A program made the position numbers and the translations under genes. Of a stretch of 49,579 nucleotides of DNA, positions 32,565 through 41,121 are shown in pieces. The stretch is from assembly GCA_030849065.1 (NCBI GenBank), contig JASAON010001538.1, forward strand, positions 1 to 49,579, written 5' to 3'. The notes under the pieces were generated by a model. It worked only from the letters and a program-made list of their open reading frames with translations, was not told where the DNA came from and made no database searches. Origin of the DNA: Jaenimonas drosophilae. Lineage: Eukaryota > Euglenozoa > Kinetoplastea > Trypanosomatida > Trypanosomatidae. Position 1 is the stretch's first letter; each line of letters opens with the position of its first letter.

Positions 32565-35546
32565 CTACACCATCTCCACGCCCAAGTCATGATCCACCGT
32601 CCACGACGTAAGATCGGCCAAGTTGCGGCCAACCTTCACGCTCACGCGGAGTGGCACCAACAAGGAAATGGCCTGCGACATGGCCTGTGAGAGCTGCGGT
32701 ACCACCTCACGCACCACATCCTCACGTACCGCCACAACTAGTTCATCATGAACCTGCAACAAGAGACGTATCTCATCCGGGCCGCGCTTGCTCAGCACGT
32801 TGCGATGCACCTCCATCATCCCCAACTTCATCACATCCGCCGCACTTCCTTGGATGATGCTGTTGAAGGCCTGCCGCTCGGCGTACGCGCGCTTCGCCAT
32901 GACGCCGCTGTTGATGTCGGGGAGCTGACGAAAACGCCCGCTGAGTGTGCGCACGCAGCCATCCATCCTGCACTGCTCAACCACACGCCGATGAAAGTGC
33001 TGCATGTGTGGGAAGGCCTGACGGAAGCGCGAGGCAACATCCATCGCACGCTCCACGCTCACCCCCACTTGTGCCGCAATGGCGCGTGGACCTGCACCGT
33101 AGAGCACACCAAACACCACGCGTTTGGCCAAACTACGTTGTTCTGCGCTCACCGTGGCACACTGAAAGATGGATTGCGCGATGCCAGCGTGTATGTCAGC
33201 GGAGGTGGAGAGGAGCTGGACCAAGTCGGGATCTTCGCTGAGGTGGGCGAGCACACGAAGCTCAATCTGTTCATAATCGATGGAGATGAGAATCATTCCG
33301 GCGGGTGCCACAAAACAACGACGAAAGGCAGCATCCTCATCGGTGAGCTGCTCCAACAACATCGCCGTTGATGCTGATGTTGTGTCTGTGAGTGGTGTAG
33401 CTCCACGTGGCAGGTTTTGCATGTTGGGCTCCGCACAAGACAAGCGACCCGTGTCGGTGCCATCGTGAATGAAATTAGGATGAAGTGTGGCATATGTTGT
33501 AGATGTGGCGGAGATGATGCTGGAGCTTGGTGCATCATCCGCAAAGATGTTCTCCTCCACCATGGACGGATTCCCCGACGCATCGCATGGCAAGGCCCAC
33601 GGCAGCATTCCCTCCACGTATGTTTGCAACAACTTGGCGGCCTTGCGATATGCCATGATGCAGCGTGGGAGCTCATGATGTTTCGCTAGGACACGCAACG
33701 CATCCTCCGCGGTGGAGAGCTTGCCACTCTTGGTGGTGGTGGTGTTGATGCCAGATCCATCCTCGCCACTGAAGAGGTGATGATCCAAATGAAGAACATC
33801 GTACAACATGTGGCGGCAGTGTTCGTGGCTCTGAACGTTGAAGGCTGGCATCGACGTACCAACCAACTCCACGGCACGACGTCCCTGCATCTCCATGACC
33901 TCTTCACACCGCAGCCTCAGTCGCTCCACCTCTGCCAGCTGGAGCACACATCCGTTGTACTTCATCATGGCCAGAAGTAGTGACGTGCGTTTCTCCTGCC
34001 GAATGAAGGCTTGCAAGAGGCCCTTGGCGCCGAGTTGGCCGTACAGAGTGCGATACAGCGGTGCGAGAGACGAAACATGGTTGGCCAAAGTCTGTTCCAC
34101 CGTCGATGAGGTCAGCGGAGGTGCGAGCGCAACAACATCACCGTTGTTGTTGTTGTTGTTGCCGCTCATGAGGAGATGAAGTGCGGCGTACGTATTGCCA
34201 CAACCAACAGTATCACCATCACTGCCATCTGGAGATGCACTGGCCATGCTGCACATCCAACCCATGACCCGTACATCGCTGATGCTCGTTGAATGTACCA
34301 CACCAGAAGTGAAGGCGAGGAGCACAAGAAGCACTGTCGGCGCGTTGTACGTGATGAGCTCCACACCAGGAAAATCGCTCAACACCTTCACGAGAAAGGC
34401 GAGGCCAACCTCGGCAGAGCTGAGGATATACACCTCATCCATCCAACGCACACAGACCGCCCTCACGGCAGAATGAGCGTTGCGTGGATGAATGCCAACA
34501 GGAACAATAGCGCGGCTCTTGGTCTGGGCTGAGAGCATGAAGTTGGTGTGCTGGTCCGCGAAGGCGATGCCAACAAACAAGGTTGGCATGTGAATGCGTT
34601 CTGGATCATCCAACGTACGTCGCAACGCAGCCACAAGTGATGAAGTATCTGCAAGAATGGTGTAGGGGGTTTGTGCTGCCACGATGTTGGTGGCCGATGC
34701 AGCTTCTGCGGAGGTCATGGAGAAGATGGTGCGTTGTTGTGATGGCACCTCTGGACGAAAGAGGTGTGTGGTTTGTGCATCTGCACCTCGCTGTTTGCTT
34801 CTTCCACCGCCAGATGGAGATGAAGCACCCCGCTTGCGTGTTTTGCGTTGCGCTGGTGATGCATCATCATCAACGACACTAGCACCAACATCATGAGCTC
34901 GCGCACCACGTCGCGCACTACTCGATTTAGAGCGCGTGGCAGATTCCCCCTGCTTCTCTTCCTCCGTCGCGGATGTTTTGCGTTTGGTAAATGGATGATT
35001 AATGCGACGTGATGATGATGATGATGATGATGATGATGGTTTTGGTGGCCCACATCGCACGAGCTCCTCCGCCTCACGTACCTTGGCACTCAACGCCGAA
35101 ACGCTGTGGTTGTGCATCGGTGGAGGCGGCTCCTCCATGCGTGATGGCGCTTGTGCTTCACTCAAGCTTGGAAGAACGCTTCGGGATGATGCTGATGCTG
35201 CGCTCTTGTCTGTAGATGATGATGTAGTCAAGATGGAGCACCACTGTTTCTCTGGATCATAGAGCGATGATCGTGTGCGCCGTTCCTCATCCGCACGCAT
35301 TGCGAGACTGGCTACCCGCGATGCGCTGCCACCATGTGCCTCTGCTTGCGCGATAGTGTTGTCAGTGGGTGCTGGATGTGTGTGCTGTGTGTAGGAAGAT
35401 ACGTTGACGCCGAATGCGGCCCACTTGCTGAGGTTGTTGGTGTGCTCCGCCGCACCTCCTCCTCCTGTGGTTGGAGAGCGGAGATGCAGCAGCTCCACCG
35501 GCTGGAGTACCGGCTGCGGAGTGAAGAGCGAGGAGCTATGCCGCAT
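32565..35546 (-). CDS. Family A DNA polymerase (POLN/POLQ-like polymerase domain)
   Basis: Template-directed DNA polymerase of 993 residues. Motif A is ISIDYEQIELRVLAHLSEDP (about 757), motif B RSLAKRVVFGVLYGAG (about 809) and motif C LQVHDELVV (about 932); TGRLSCAEPNMQNLPR and ERQAFNSIIQGSAADVMK are also present. Both catalytic Asp residues are intact. The equivalent of the 3'-5' exonuclease region (about 290-460) lacks the acidic residues, and no helicase domain precedes it, so the form is closer to POLN than full POLQ. The 270 N-terminal residues are basic, Ser-rich and disordered with NLS-like clusters. Kinetoplast Pol I-like enzymes are an alternative. ATG at 35546 is the first in frame. 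Confidence 0.93.
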   Translation of the reverse strand: MRHSSSLFTPQPVLQPVELLHLRSPTTGGGGAAEHTNNLSKWAAFGVNVSSYTQHTHPAPTDNTIAQAEAHGGSASRVASLAMRADEERRTRSSLYDPEKQWCSILTTSSSTDKSAASASSRSVLPSLSEAQAPSRMEEPPPPMHNHSVSALSAKVREAEELVRCGPPKPSSSSSSSSSRRINHPFTKRKTSATEEEKQGESATRSKSSSARRGARAHDVGASVVDDDASPAQRKTRKRGASSPSGGGRSKQRGADAQTTHLFRPEVPSQQRTIFSMTSAEAASATNIVAAQTPYTILADTSSLVAALRRTLDDPERIHMPTLFVGIAFADQHTNFMLSAQTKSRAIVPVGIHPRNAHSAVRAVCVRWMDEVYILSSAEVGLAFLVKVLSDFPGVELITYNAPTVLLVLLAFTSGVVHSTSISDVRVMGWMCSMASASPDGSDGDTVGCGNTYAALHLLMSGNNNNNNGDVVALAPPLTSSTVEQTLANHVSSLAPLYRTLYGQLGAKGLLQAFIRQEKRTSLLLAMMKYNGCVLQLAEVERLRLRCEEVMEMQGRRAVELVGTSMPAFNVQSHEHCRHMLYDVLHLDHHLFSGEDGSGINTTTTKSGKLSTAEDALRVLAKHHELPRCIMAYRKAAKLLQTYVEGMLPWALPCDASGNPSMVEENIFADDAPSSSIISATSTTYATLHPNFIHDGTDTGRLSCAEPNMQNLPRGATPLTDTTSASTAMLLEQLTDEDAAFRRCFVAPAGMILISIDYEQIELRVLAHLSEDPDLVQLLSTSADIHAGIAQSIFQCATVSAEQRSLAKRVVFGVLYGAGPRAIAAQVGVSVERAMDVASRFRQAFPHMQHFHRRVVEQCRMDGCVRTLSGRFRQLPDINSGVMAKRAYAERQAFNSIIQGSAADVMKLGMMEVHRNVLSKRGPDEIRLLLQVHDELVVAVREDVVREVVPQLSQAMSQAISLLVPLRVSVKVGRNLADLTSWTVDHDLGVEMV

Positions 35547-35834
35547 CACTTGGAAAGACTCTCCACGCAATCTATCTTCATCATGAAAAAGAACAATCAC
35601 GGAAAAAGAACATCATCATCGTCATCTTCATGCACACCTCAACCGCAAATGTAGCTGCTCATCAGCGTCACTATACACCACCAACAACATCATCATGAGG
35701 CTGCATATGCCGACAAGAAAAGACACACGCAAGAAAAAAAACATCATCATCATCATCGTCATCATCACATCATGACTCGTACATCATGATGAAGCAGGCA
35801 GGCCGCATAGGAGGCCACGTACAATCTGCCACAG

Positions 35835-37172
35835 TTAGTGAATATGCACCTCCTCGCCTCCATCGAGCAGCGTAACGTACGGCGCGAACACCGCCCGACG
35901 TGCCACGGCATCCATGGGGAGATGGAGCTCCGCCACCTTTTTCCAAACACACGTATCGGTGATGGCGGTGCGCGCACACGGTACGTGCTTGCGCGGCTGA
36001 ACATGTGTGGCGGCGAGAAAAGACTCCATATCATCCACGGGCGGGGGTGATTCCGCAGCGACGCGTTGAGCCTCGCTCTCATATGTCGTGCAAACGTCGG
36101 AACAGACGGAAACTGTGAGGTGTGCGCGAGGAGCTCGTGATGCGCATGGCTCACCTGCACCAGATACGAGCACCACATCCTGCATCGGCTCCCGGCCATC
36201 GTAGAAGTTGATGGCCGCCACCTTCTCTTCTTCTTCATTTTCATGCGTTGTGCTGCCAACGCTCCACTGCAATCGCAAGAAGCCTTTGTGGAGCTCCCGA
36301 TCCCCCAACTTCATCGATTCAGTAAGCGACGCACACGATGGCACACCACCCATCGATGCGTTCGTCAACGTCTCAGACAAGGATGGCACCACATATCCGC
36401 TGCTGACGTAGCACCTCTCCGCCACACGTTGGCCGTACATCTCCCAGTGATCGCTCCAAACCGACGCACCATCTTTGCCGCAATCAATGGAGAGAACGTA
36501 GGGCTGCTCCCAGATGAGTGGCGTATCGAGCATCGAGCGATCGTAGGCAGCTTCTTCTGCCGCAGTTGGTGTAAATGGGTGCATCATCATCTTCACATCA
36601 TCGGTGTTCTCATCCGCAGCCTTCACGTCTGCGTGCATCACCGGCTTTAGTGCAGCATTATAAGGAAGATAGCGCGGCGCAACACTGATGAGTACGTGCG
36701 GATCCGGATTGATGGAGAACATGCGAAACTCTGCCGACCACGAGCGGTAGGCATCTGCATCTGGGCACAACCACGTTGACGGACTTGTTGCTGCCGTTGT
36801 GTGAGCTCCATGTCCTTCATAAGTGGGGAGTATGTTCTTGTTGTTGGCATCCATCAGCACCGGTGTGGTGGAGCGAGAGATGAGCTTTTCTGGTGGCTGT
36901 ACCAATCCACATCGAGCGCTGAAGGAGTGATGCGATCGCCACACCGACACCGCCGCTGCCTCTTGCTCAGAAAGTGCGCGTCCTTTAGCATCGAAAATTT
37001 GGTTGTTGCAGCTTTCCTTCGCAATCCATTTTGGTGGCAACGCAGTCGTGGCAGATTCAGCGAGCATCGATGGATCTTCATCACCAACGCGTGGGGGTTC
37101 CATCTCATCACACACGTTGCCGCTTGCCAAGCCGGCAGAAATGCGCTCGAAGGCCCACTGCAACGCTTGCAT
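35835..37172 (-). CDS. Hypothetical protein, 445 residues, weak MRH-like C-terminal pattern
   Basis: Starts MQALQWAFERISAGL; no signal peptide or membrane segment. The N-terminal half has aromatic, proline-containing segments (WSAEFRMFSINPDPHVLISV; DTPLIWEQPYVLSIDCG). The C-terminal third has spaced cysteines: GEPCASRAPRAHLTVSVCSD and later DTCVWKKVAELHLP, which loosely resemble the end of a mannose-6-phosphate receptor homology domain (C..G.PR...V...C ... C.Y......P). Without a secretion signal that assignment is doubtful. A GT repeat sits just before the ATG. The gene is well supported by length; function unknown. Confidence 0.8.
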   Translation of the reverse strand: MQALQWAFERISAGLASGNVCDEMEPPRVGDEDPSMLAESATTALPPKWIAKESCNNQIFDAKGRALSEQEAAAVSVWRSHHSFSARCGLVQPPEKLISRSTTPVLMDANNKNILPTYEGHGAHTTAATSPSTWLCPDADAYRSWSAEFRMFSINPDPHVLISVAPRYLPYNAALKPVMHADVKAADENTDDVKMMMHPFTPTAAEEAAYDRSMLDTPLIWEQPYVLSIDCGKDGASVWSDHWEMYGQRVAERCYVSSGYVVPSLSETLTNASMGGVPSCASLTESMKLGDRELHKGFLRLQWSVGSTTHENEEEEKVAAINFYDGREPMQDVVLVSGAGEPCASRAPRAHLTVSVCSDVCTTYESEAQRVAAESPPPVDDMESFLAATHVQPRKHVPCARTAITDTCVWKKVAELHLPMDAVARRAVFAPYVTLLDGGEEVHIH

Positions 37173-37516
37173 TCCCACACACACACACACTTTCTCGTAC
37201 TGAGTGCAGTACAACAATGTCTTCCAACAACAACAAAGAAGAAAAGAAGAAGAGCATCATCATCATCATCAACAACGTCATGTGCAATGAGCTCAGCAAC
37301 AGCATGTGATGAAGCACATCTCTTGTTGTGTTCTCCGCCAGCAGTACGGATGCAGAGAGGAGTGGGGAGATGAAGCGTGAGAAGTGGAGCAACAAAAAAA
37401 AGAGCGAGAAACAACGATGATGAGTCGTATCGTACACATCATCCTTGTTGAGAGAGCTTCATCGTCTAGGTAGCTCCGAGCACGTATACGCACATTCAAC
37501 GCCCACGCCACATACA
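37173..37516. other. Intergenic region, 344 bp
   Basis: Contains CA/GT repeats next to the ATG at 37172 (37176-37190), a minus-strand stretch of CTTCTTTTCTTC type near 37230-37255, and CAT repeats (37256-37275). 3' UTR of the LRR gene. No gene seen. Confidence 0.65.
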
Positions 37517-39502
37517 TCATCCTCTTCCTCCTTGTGCAGCACCACTGGTGGAGCGGTTCACGATGGAATGATATGGCGCCGTTTGCTCCACCTCCTCCGC
37601 AACGTGTGAGTTCTCCGCCATCACCGTCGTATTCTCACGGCGGCGTGGCACCACCATCGATGATGGCAGCGGTGCGTGCCGGGTGGCCTCCACCAAATGA
37701 TCCGCCTCCATCTTTTTGCGCACACGCCAAGCATCCCCGCTCGCATGCACATCCACGGTGGAGCTACTCTCACGCATCGAGAGATCATCCCCCGAGGCGA
37801 GGCGACGATCCGCCAATGTCATGGATGTCGGCTTAGATCCTTCCATCTCGGAGCGATCGAGCTCCTCCAGCGCCGCCGTTGTTTGCATTGATTCCGTGAG
37901 AATGAGCGCATCGCCATCGCGATTGGCCGCCAAAAAGTTGTGAAGCTTCATGCGCAACGCCTCGCAACCTGAGCTCGTGTAGACGACGTCCTTCAAGACA
38001 TGATTTTGGCTCTTTTCAATGCAGGCGCAGAGCTCTTCAATATCATCGAGGGTGATATTCACGCCAATCATGATGAGGCGTTCCAGCGTGCGGTTGCGAT
38101 GTAGTGCGGAGATGAGCGGCAACAGAGGCCGCTCACGGTCTTCGGGGGCGTCGGCCATGCCGTCAGACGTGGCGCGGAGGTCGGCGTGATCGCCAAAGTA
38201 GATGCCACGCTTTGATGAACTCCGCAACTCCGCCAACACCGACGGATGTGCGATGCTGTTGGATTGGTACGATACATCGAGAGTTACGATGGAGCGATTC
38301 ATGTTGATGGCCTTGGCCAAGACACGCAAGCCGGTGGCCGTGAGGGAGCATCCGCGCAGACTTAGGCTCTCCAGCACCTGCGCCTTGGCGAGACCATGCG
38401 TGAAGAGCGCCATGGCCTCATCCGTGAGCGGGAAGTTAATAACGAGGGTCGTGAGCTTCGTGATGGAGCTCATCATGGCCTTGGAGAGCTCCTGGATTGG
38501 CACCAACAAGCGTTGTGGGTCCGCCTCAATGTGTGCGTGCCCTTGCGCATGTGCTTGTGTATGCCCATCACCACCATCCTCCACCATGAGGCGCAAGGGC
38601 TTGGTCGTGAAGCACTCCTGCAAGAAGAATTCATGAACGTGTGCGGGTGCAACCAGTGAGCTAATCATCGTGGCCAGGCTCGACGGGCTTAAACCTCGTG
38701 TTGTGTAGATGTTGGTGGTCCCCTTCACCGCCACACTCGTGAGCTTTGGATGTGCCGCGATGCGCTCCGTCAAGGTTGTGATGGCATCATCGGAGAAGAG
38801 GGGCTCCTCGCCATCATCGACGGCATCCCGTGGGCCTCCGCCGAACTCCACGTGGCGGAGATGCGGCAGGTGCAGCAAAACATCGCCAATCTTTGATATG
38901 CCATCCGCGGTGAAGGAGTTATCAACGATGGCGAGACGCTCCCAGCGCAGCTGCAATCGCGCACCGCGGCCCTTCATGAGCGCCAACACATCGTCCAGCG
39001 CATCGTCGGTGAGATCGTTGCTGGAGAGGTTGATGTGCTCCACCAAGGAATCCATGACGAGGCTGCGTGCCAAGATGGCGAGGCCCGCATCGCCCATCTT
39101 TAGATGGCGGAGATCGAGCACACGAATGCTGTGTGGCTTGTTGCGTGATGCAGACGCAGATGAAGATGCCGCTGCGGCAGAGATGGAGTCGGTTGATTTG
39201 GAATGGTTGGCTGACTTCATAGCTGGTGCAATGTGTTGCGCAATGGCCTCGGCCACGCAGAATCCAATCCCAGGAAGCTTGATGCACTGCCGCCGCCAGC
39301 TGGATGATGGGATGATGTGTTGGCCGTGCTCCATCTCCGAGACGAGAGCCTTCACGGCGCGTTGACGGTTTTTGGCGCGAATGGCATCCGCACGTGCACC
39401 CCGCGGTGACTTGGAGGTGGTGGCGAGGTATTTTTCGTGTGCTGCATCACGATGATTATAATGGCCGGCACTATCGTGGCCAGAAGATTGGCAGCATCCC
39501 AT
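37517..39502 (-). CDS. N-myristoylated leucine-rich-repeat protein
   Basis: A 661-residue protein from ATG at 39502. The N-terminus MGCCQSSGHDS has Gly2 and two cysteines, the pattern for N-myristoylation plus palmitoylation, predicting attachment to plasma or flagellar membrane. LRRs of the ribonuclease-inhibitor/CC type run from about 135 to 480 (IRVLDLRHLKMGDAGLAILA; HINLSSNDLTDDALDDVLAL; LESLSLRGCSLTATGLRVLA; SIVTLDVSY; LERLIMIGVNITLDDIEEL). The C-terminal 150 residues are charged and disordered. The LRR block contains a His/Gln/Ala insert around residues 340-355. An acceptor AG appears to lie only 1-3 nt before the ATG, giving an extremely short leader. Confidence 0.88.
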   Translation of the reverse strand: MGCCQSSGHDSAGHYNHRDAAHEKYLATTSKSPRGARADAIRAKNRQRAVKALVSEMEHGQHIIPSSSWRRQCIKLPGIGFCVAEAIAQHIAPAMKSANHSKSTDSISAAAASSSASASRNKPHSIRVLDLRHLKMGDAGLAILARSLVMDSLVEHINLSSNDLTDDALDDVLALMKGRGARLQLRWERLAIVDNSFTADGISKIGDVLLHLPHLRHVEFGGGPRDAVDDGEEPLFSDDAITTLTERIAAHPKLTSVAVKGTTNIYTTRGLSPSSLATMISSLVAPAHVHEFFLQECFTTKPLRLMVEDGGDGHTQAHAQGHAHIEADPQRLLVPIQELSKAMMSSITKLTTLVINFPLTDEAMALFTHGLAKAQVLESLSLRGCSLTATGLRVLAKAINMNRSIVTLDVSYQSNSIAHPSVLAELRSSSKRGIYFGDHADLRATSDGMADAPEDRERPLLPLISALHRNRTLERLIMIGVNITLDDIEELCACIEKSQNHVLKDVVYTSSGCEALRMKLHNFLAANRDGDALILTESMQTTAALEELDRSEMEGSKPTSMTLADRRLASGDDLSMRESSSTVDVHASGDAWRVRKKMEADHLVEATRHAPLPSSMVVPRRRENTTVMAENSHVAEEVEQTAPYHSIVNRSTSGAAQGGRG

Positions 39503-39965
39503 CCTCTTCACGAGCAACAATGAAGAAGAGGAACGTCAGATAGAGAGAGATACAGAAGAAAACAACACAGAGGAAACAACCAAACAGAAGTATTCTCAAT
39601 CAGCAGTAGAGCTGGTGTAGCGTTGGCTGAACGCCTCACAACAACAACAATGTTGGTGATGATGATGAGGGCGATGATCGATGCCCCAGACACCTCTCGC
39701 CACTATGTGGGTATGCGTGACGGAGAATGCCTGTTGTATAGAGATGATGAGGGGTGCTGAAGGCAACATAGAAGCACATGATGTGTGTGAGAGAGATGGA
39801 GAGGGGGGAGATGAAGATGATGTACGAAACACAAGATCATGAGAGCACAGGAAAAAATTCACCATCTACAGAGCGATACGGAAGTTGGCCATCATCCGAC
39901 GCAATACAAATCTTTTCAACACAACAACAATGTGCGAGAGAGCGAGCCACATCTCTGTGAGTAGG
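39503..39965. other. Intergenic region, 463 bp
   Basis: Contains two pyrimidine tracts in minus sense: a long one at about 39505-39580 (leader of the LRR gene) and another near 39780-39815 followed by CTTCAG. The second tract suggests an alternative processing site. A short ATG frame (39596-39865) spans that tract and is not credible. Confidence 0.6.
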
Positions 39966-40841
39966 TCAACGCGGTGTATTATCATCATCATGCCGAGGTT
40001 TGCGACGTACACCAGGAAGATGAAGTGCATCATCATCCTCATCAACACGGGCGGAGGAGCGTGTTGGCGCACCACCACCAGCAGACTTACTACGCCAGCT
40101 TCCCGGCATCCCTGTTGGAATCTCCTGCGACGAAGATGATGAACCACTTGCATGCAGAGATGATGATGATGATGATGATGATGATGTTGTTGTTGTTGTG
40201 GCGGTGCTGTTGGCATCTTCGGCTGTACCATGACGCCAATCAACGCTCATTCGATTAGCCACTGGGCAGGCCTTGTGCAGCTTCTCCGCGAATGCCATCA
40301 CCTCCTCCTCAGACACCTGTGGTGCATCAATGTATCCCACCACCACCTCCTCCTGCTCCAGTGTGGCTGGGTTCGTGCGCTTCTCCAACACCATCTTCAC
40401 GTCCTTCACATCCACACCCTGCTCGAGCGCGATCTCCGCCGCATGCGATGCAGTGCAGTGCTGCAACAAGGCCATCACCGCAGCTTCCTTCGACGTGGCC
40501 TGTTGCAGGGCGGCGCGCTGACGCCGCATCTTCATCATGATGCGCTCCTTCCACGGAAGATGCTGAATGGCTTCGTCGGCCTTCTGTTTCTCCTCCATCT
40601 CTCGGCGAGCTCTCTCCTGCACGATGCGGTCGTACATGTTTTTGTGCCGCTCACGCTTCTCACGTGTGGCGGCATCTTCGTTTGGATTGGCGCCAGCGAG
40701 AAAATCCACCGCCTTCGCCGCGGAATCAACGCTCGCCTTCGCTTGTGTTTTGGCACGAAAGGTGATGTAGTTGGGCAGCTTGGAGAGCTCCTCGGACAAG
40801 ATGCTGAAGAAGCCCAAGCGGGAGTAACTACGACGCAACAT
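39966..40841 (-). CDS. Predicted mitochondrial protein with OsmC-like domain
   Basis: A 291-residue protein from ATG at 40841. MLRRSYSRLGFFSILSEEL resembles a mitochondrial presequence. Residues about 65-125 form a charged helical segment (REKRERHKNMYDRIVQERAR). Residues about 130-215 match the C-terminal half of OsmC/Ohr proteins: a helix with the first redox cysteine (AVMALLQHCTASHAAEIALE), strand VKDVKMVLEK, strand EEVVVGYIDAP, and the second cysteine in AEKLHKACPVANRMS. The usual N-terminal beta strands of OsmC are not recognisable. The last 80 residues are Ser/Thr/Asp low-complexity. Peroxidase activity is possible but unproven; a structural mitoribosome or membrane-complex role is equally plausible. 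Confidence 0.8.
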   Translation of the reverse strand: MLRRSYSRLGFFSILSEELSKLPNYITFRAKTQAKASVDSAAKAVDFLAGANPNEDAATREKRERHKNMYDRIVQERARREMEEKQKADEAIQHLPWKERIMMKMRRQRAALQQATSKEAAVMALLQHCTASHAAEIALEQGVDVKDVKMVLEKRTNPATLEQEEVVVGYIDAPQVSEEEVMAFAEKLHKACPVANRMSVDWRHGTAEDANSTATTTTTSSSSSSSSSLHASGSSSSSQEIPTGMPGSWRSKSAGGGAPTRSSARVDEDDDALHLPGVRRKPRHDDDNTPR

Positions 40842-40867
40842 GATGATGCAACACTTCACTATCTCTT

Positions 40868-40885
40868 GTGTGTGTGTGTGTGTGG
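40868..40885. repeat. (GT)n tract in 5' leader of the OsmC-like gene
   Basis: A GT run on the + strand, CA in the sense strand, 26 nt before the ATG at 40841. Confidence 0.85.
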
Positions 40886-41121
40886 TGTAGAAACACAAGT
40901 CCGCCAACACACACACGCGAGGGGCTACAGAAAAACATCAAAGAGAGAAGATGCCATTCATGATGCTATTCATGTTCAAGCTGTAGCATGATGCTCCTCT
41001 CATACACCAACCAACCCAACAACACAACATGCGATTCTATCTACATCGAACACATGAAAAAAAAACTTGAGCGCGACATCACGAGATGTTGGCACGCACG
41101 CACACACGCACGCGCACGCCT

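Noticed and set aside
39596..39865. 89-codon ATG ORF in the gap before the LRR gene
   Set aside because: It crosses a pyrimidine tract plus CAG and encodes Ser/Pro/His low complexity; looks like UTR.
40230..40991. 253-codon + strand ORF opposite the OsmC-like gene
   Set aside because: Leu/His-rich shadow frame; the minus strand has clear motif conservation.
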